Positions 21,768 to 22,806 of a DNA stretch of 22,806 bases are shown here, piece by piece. Below the pieces are notes generated by a model. It saw only the letters and a list, made by a program, of their open reading frames with translations. It was not told where the DNA came from and did no database searches. A program made the translations under genes and the position numbers. Source of the stretch: Methanoregula sp. (GTDB lineage Archaea > Halobacteriota > Methanomicrobia > Methanomicrobiales > Methanospirillaceae); NCBI GenBank assembly GCA_030653335.1, contig JAURZP010000393.1, positions 1 through 22,806 of the forward strand. The letters are read 5' to 3'. Every line of letters begins with the position of its first letter. The first letter of the stretch is position 1.

Positions 21768-22388
21768 ATGAGAGATGAATCCGGCACCTGGGAAAAGGAG
21801 TATCTCTGCTAGGGAGCCGTCTGGGGTGGTGCAGTACATCATCTTCCGTCTTTAGCGCAAAGTTCACGAGTGCTTGAACTGGGTTGCGGGAATGGCAAGA
21901 CACTGTCTGCCATGATCGGGAGAGGATGGGAAGTAACTGCAATTGATTTCTCTTCCCGTGCTGTTGCGATGAGCAGGATGAACACCAACACGCTGAAAAA
22001 AGCAGAAGTCTGTGTGGCAGACGCCCGCCACCTGCCATTTGTCCCTGAAATGTTTGATGCAGTATTTGCCATTCACATCCTTTCGCACCTTGATAAAACT
22101 GATCGCACGCGAGCGGTTGCAGAAGCTGTGCGGGTGTTGAAAACCGGTGGCATCCTGTATTTCACCGGGTTCTCAACTGAAGATTTCCGATCCGGCAAAG
22201 GATCCGCTGTTGAAGATGGAACAGTTAAGAGGGGTTCTGGGATCTGCACCCATTATTTTACTGAACCAGAAGCGCAGGAGCTGTTTAGCAATCTTACGTT
22301 AGAGACGATCACAACAAAACGATGGTCCATGCGTGTCCGTGGACAGGATTTTCCCCGGGCTGAAGTTCAGGCTGCTTTTATCAAATAA
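21768..22388 (+). pseudogene. Class I SAM-dependent methyltransferase interrupted by an in-frame TAG
   Basis: The frame from the ATG at 21768 reads MRDESGTWEKEYLC, then TAG at 21810-21812, then GAVWGGAVHHLP, LAQSS, and continues without a break into VLELGCGNGKT (motif I) and TAIDFSSRAVAMSR. The rest has DARHLPFVPEMFDAVFAIHI and VRVLKTGGILYFTGFS, the usual methyltransferase body. The N-terminal part on both sides of the stop looks coding, so the gene seems broken by one base change, or TAG is read through. Alternatively translation restarts at the GTG at 21870, giving a 172-residue protein with the Rossmann fold but without the leader. Substrate unknown. Confidence 0.7.
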
Positions 22389-22455
22389 TCTGCCGGGAGT
22401 TTTTTATCAGAACTAAAAAAATTTCGTCTCTCCACAGGAAAAAGGCGTTTACCCC
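22389..22455. terminator. T-rich convergent terminator region
   Basis: A short gap between convergent genes with a T-run (TTTTTTATC, ~22401-22409) on the plus strand and an A-run on the same strand (22416-22421) that would serve the minus gene. Confidence 0.3.
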
Positions 22456-22806
22456 TTACTCATCATCCTCAAGATTCTTCCTTCCTGTCTTATCCCGGTC
22501 CAGCAACGCCGGATCGATATGCCACTCGCTCCTGCGCAGCAGTCCATGCAGGGTGCTTGCCTCGCGGATAGTTAAATTCGTCCGCCCGAGAATCCGGCGG
22601 ATGAGTATCATCGTATTCTCCCGCTTGAACTCCGGGTGATGGATCTCGTCTAAGTACCGGTCAATATGCTGGTACAGGTGCGCCATATCCTGGGGCGGGC
22701 AGAGAGCAAAGCTGGGTAACGGCAGGTTTGAGAGTTCATAGCAGACAACACCGACCGCATGCGAGAGATTGAGGATCGGGTACTCCTCGGCAGTCGGGAT
22801 TGTGCA
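22456..22806 (-). CDS. trmJ: TrmJ-type SPOUT RNA methyltransferase, C-terminal part
   Basis: The last 116 residues of a gene that enters from the right edge; the frame is open to the last base of the window. It starts in TIPTAEEYPILNLSHAVGVV followed by CYEL, the knot-forming SAM-binding motif of SPOUT (SpoU/TrmH) methyltransferases, with the spacing used by TrmJ. The following helix region has LYQHIDRYLDEIHHPEFKRE and RRILGRTNLTIREASTLHGL, typical of the TrmJ C-terminal extension. TrmJ makes the 2'-O-methyl at nucleotide 32 of tRNA. The other TrmH-family branches are less likely but not excluded. The end is acidic (NLEDDE). Confidence 0.82.
   Translation of the reverse strand, partial: CTIPTAEEYPILNLSHAVGVVCYELSNLPLPSFALCPPQDMAHLYQHIDRYLDEIHHPEFKRENTMILIRRILGRTNLTIREASTLHGLLRRSEWHIDPALLDRDKTGRKNLEDDE

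Overview
The window looks like a chromosomal segment from a methanogenic euryarchaeon, most probably of the order Methanomicrobiales. The grounds are a formylmethanofuran:tetrahydromethanopterin formyltransferase (Ftr) homologue, an archaeal-type glycyl-tRNA synthetase next to a Hef helicase/nuclease, an UPF0147 protein, an SSSCA1/p27-type zinc protein and a DUF3821/PEGA surface protein. Shine-Dalgarno motifs of the GGTGATC/GAGGTGA type and archaeal TATA boxes (some close enough to the start codon to suggest leaderless mRNAs) fit this. The species call is inference only. No rRNA, tRNA, CRISPR array or transposase was seen.

Layout. 1-4600: a partial Trm5-like tRNA methyltransferase leaving the left edge, then pirin, an FkbM-type methyltransferase, a YdjM-type membrane hydrolase on the opposite strand, a nitroreductase and a DEDD-exonuclease-like protein that seems to lack its first catalytic Asp. 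4790-7570 (minus strand): a small membrane protein, a PEGA surface protein, an UPF0173 metallo-hydrolase and a double-HTH protein. 7868-9332 (minus): overlapping genes for an Ftr homologue and a 5-formyl-tetrahydrofolate cyclo-ligase-like protein, a pair that suggests a shared one-carbon job. 9720-10255: a DUF4258/YgiT-zinc-finger toxin-antitoxin pair. 10743-14736: glyS and hef, head to tail with a 16-nt gap.

14960-17670 is an AT-richer accessory block. It holds a minus-strand three-gene cassette (four-helix membrane protein, small secreted protein, DUF4236/coiled-coil protein) and about 660 nt of non-coding DNA with several strong hairpins. 17674-18883 returns to core genes: SSSCA1-like and UPF0147 genes diverging from a shared promoter, then a small membrane protein.

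18911-21093 is the most striking part. Two direct repeats of about 550 nt, roughly 93% identical by eye and apparently non-coding, flank a GNAT-toxin/50-residue-antitoxin module. Each copy holds a long hairpin, with one paired position changed in both arms so that it still pairs in the second copy, and a 92-nt stretch identical between copies. The right end has a STAS-domain protein, a class I methyltransferase whose frame is broken by a TAG codon at 21810-21812, and the C-terminal half of a TrmJ-type SPOUT methyltransferase running off the edge.
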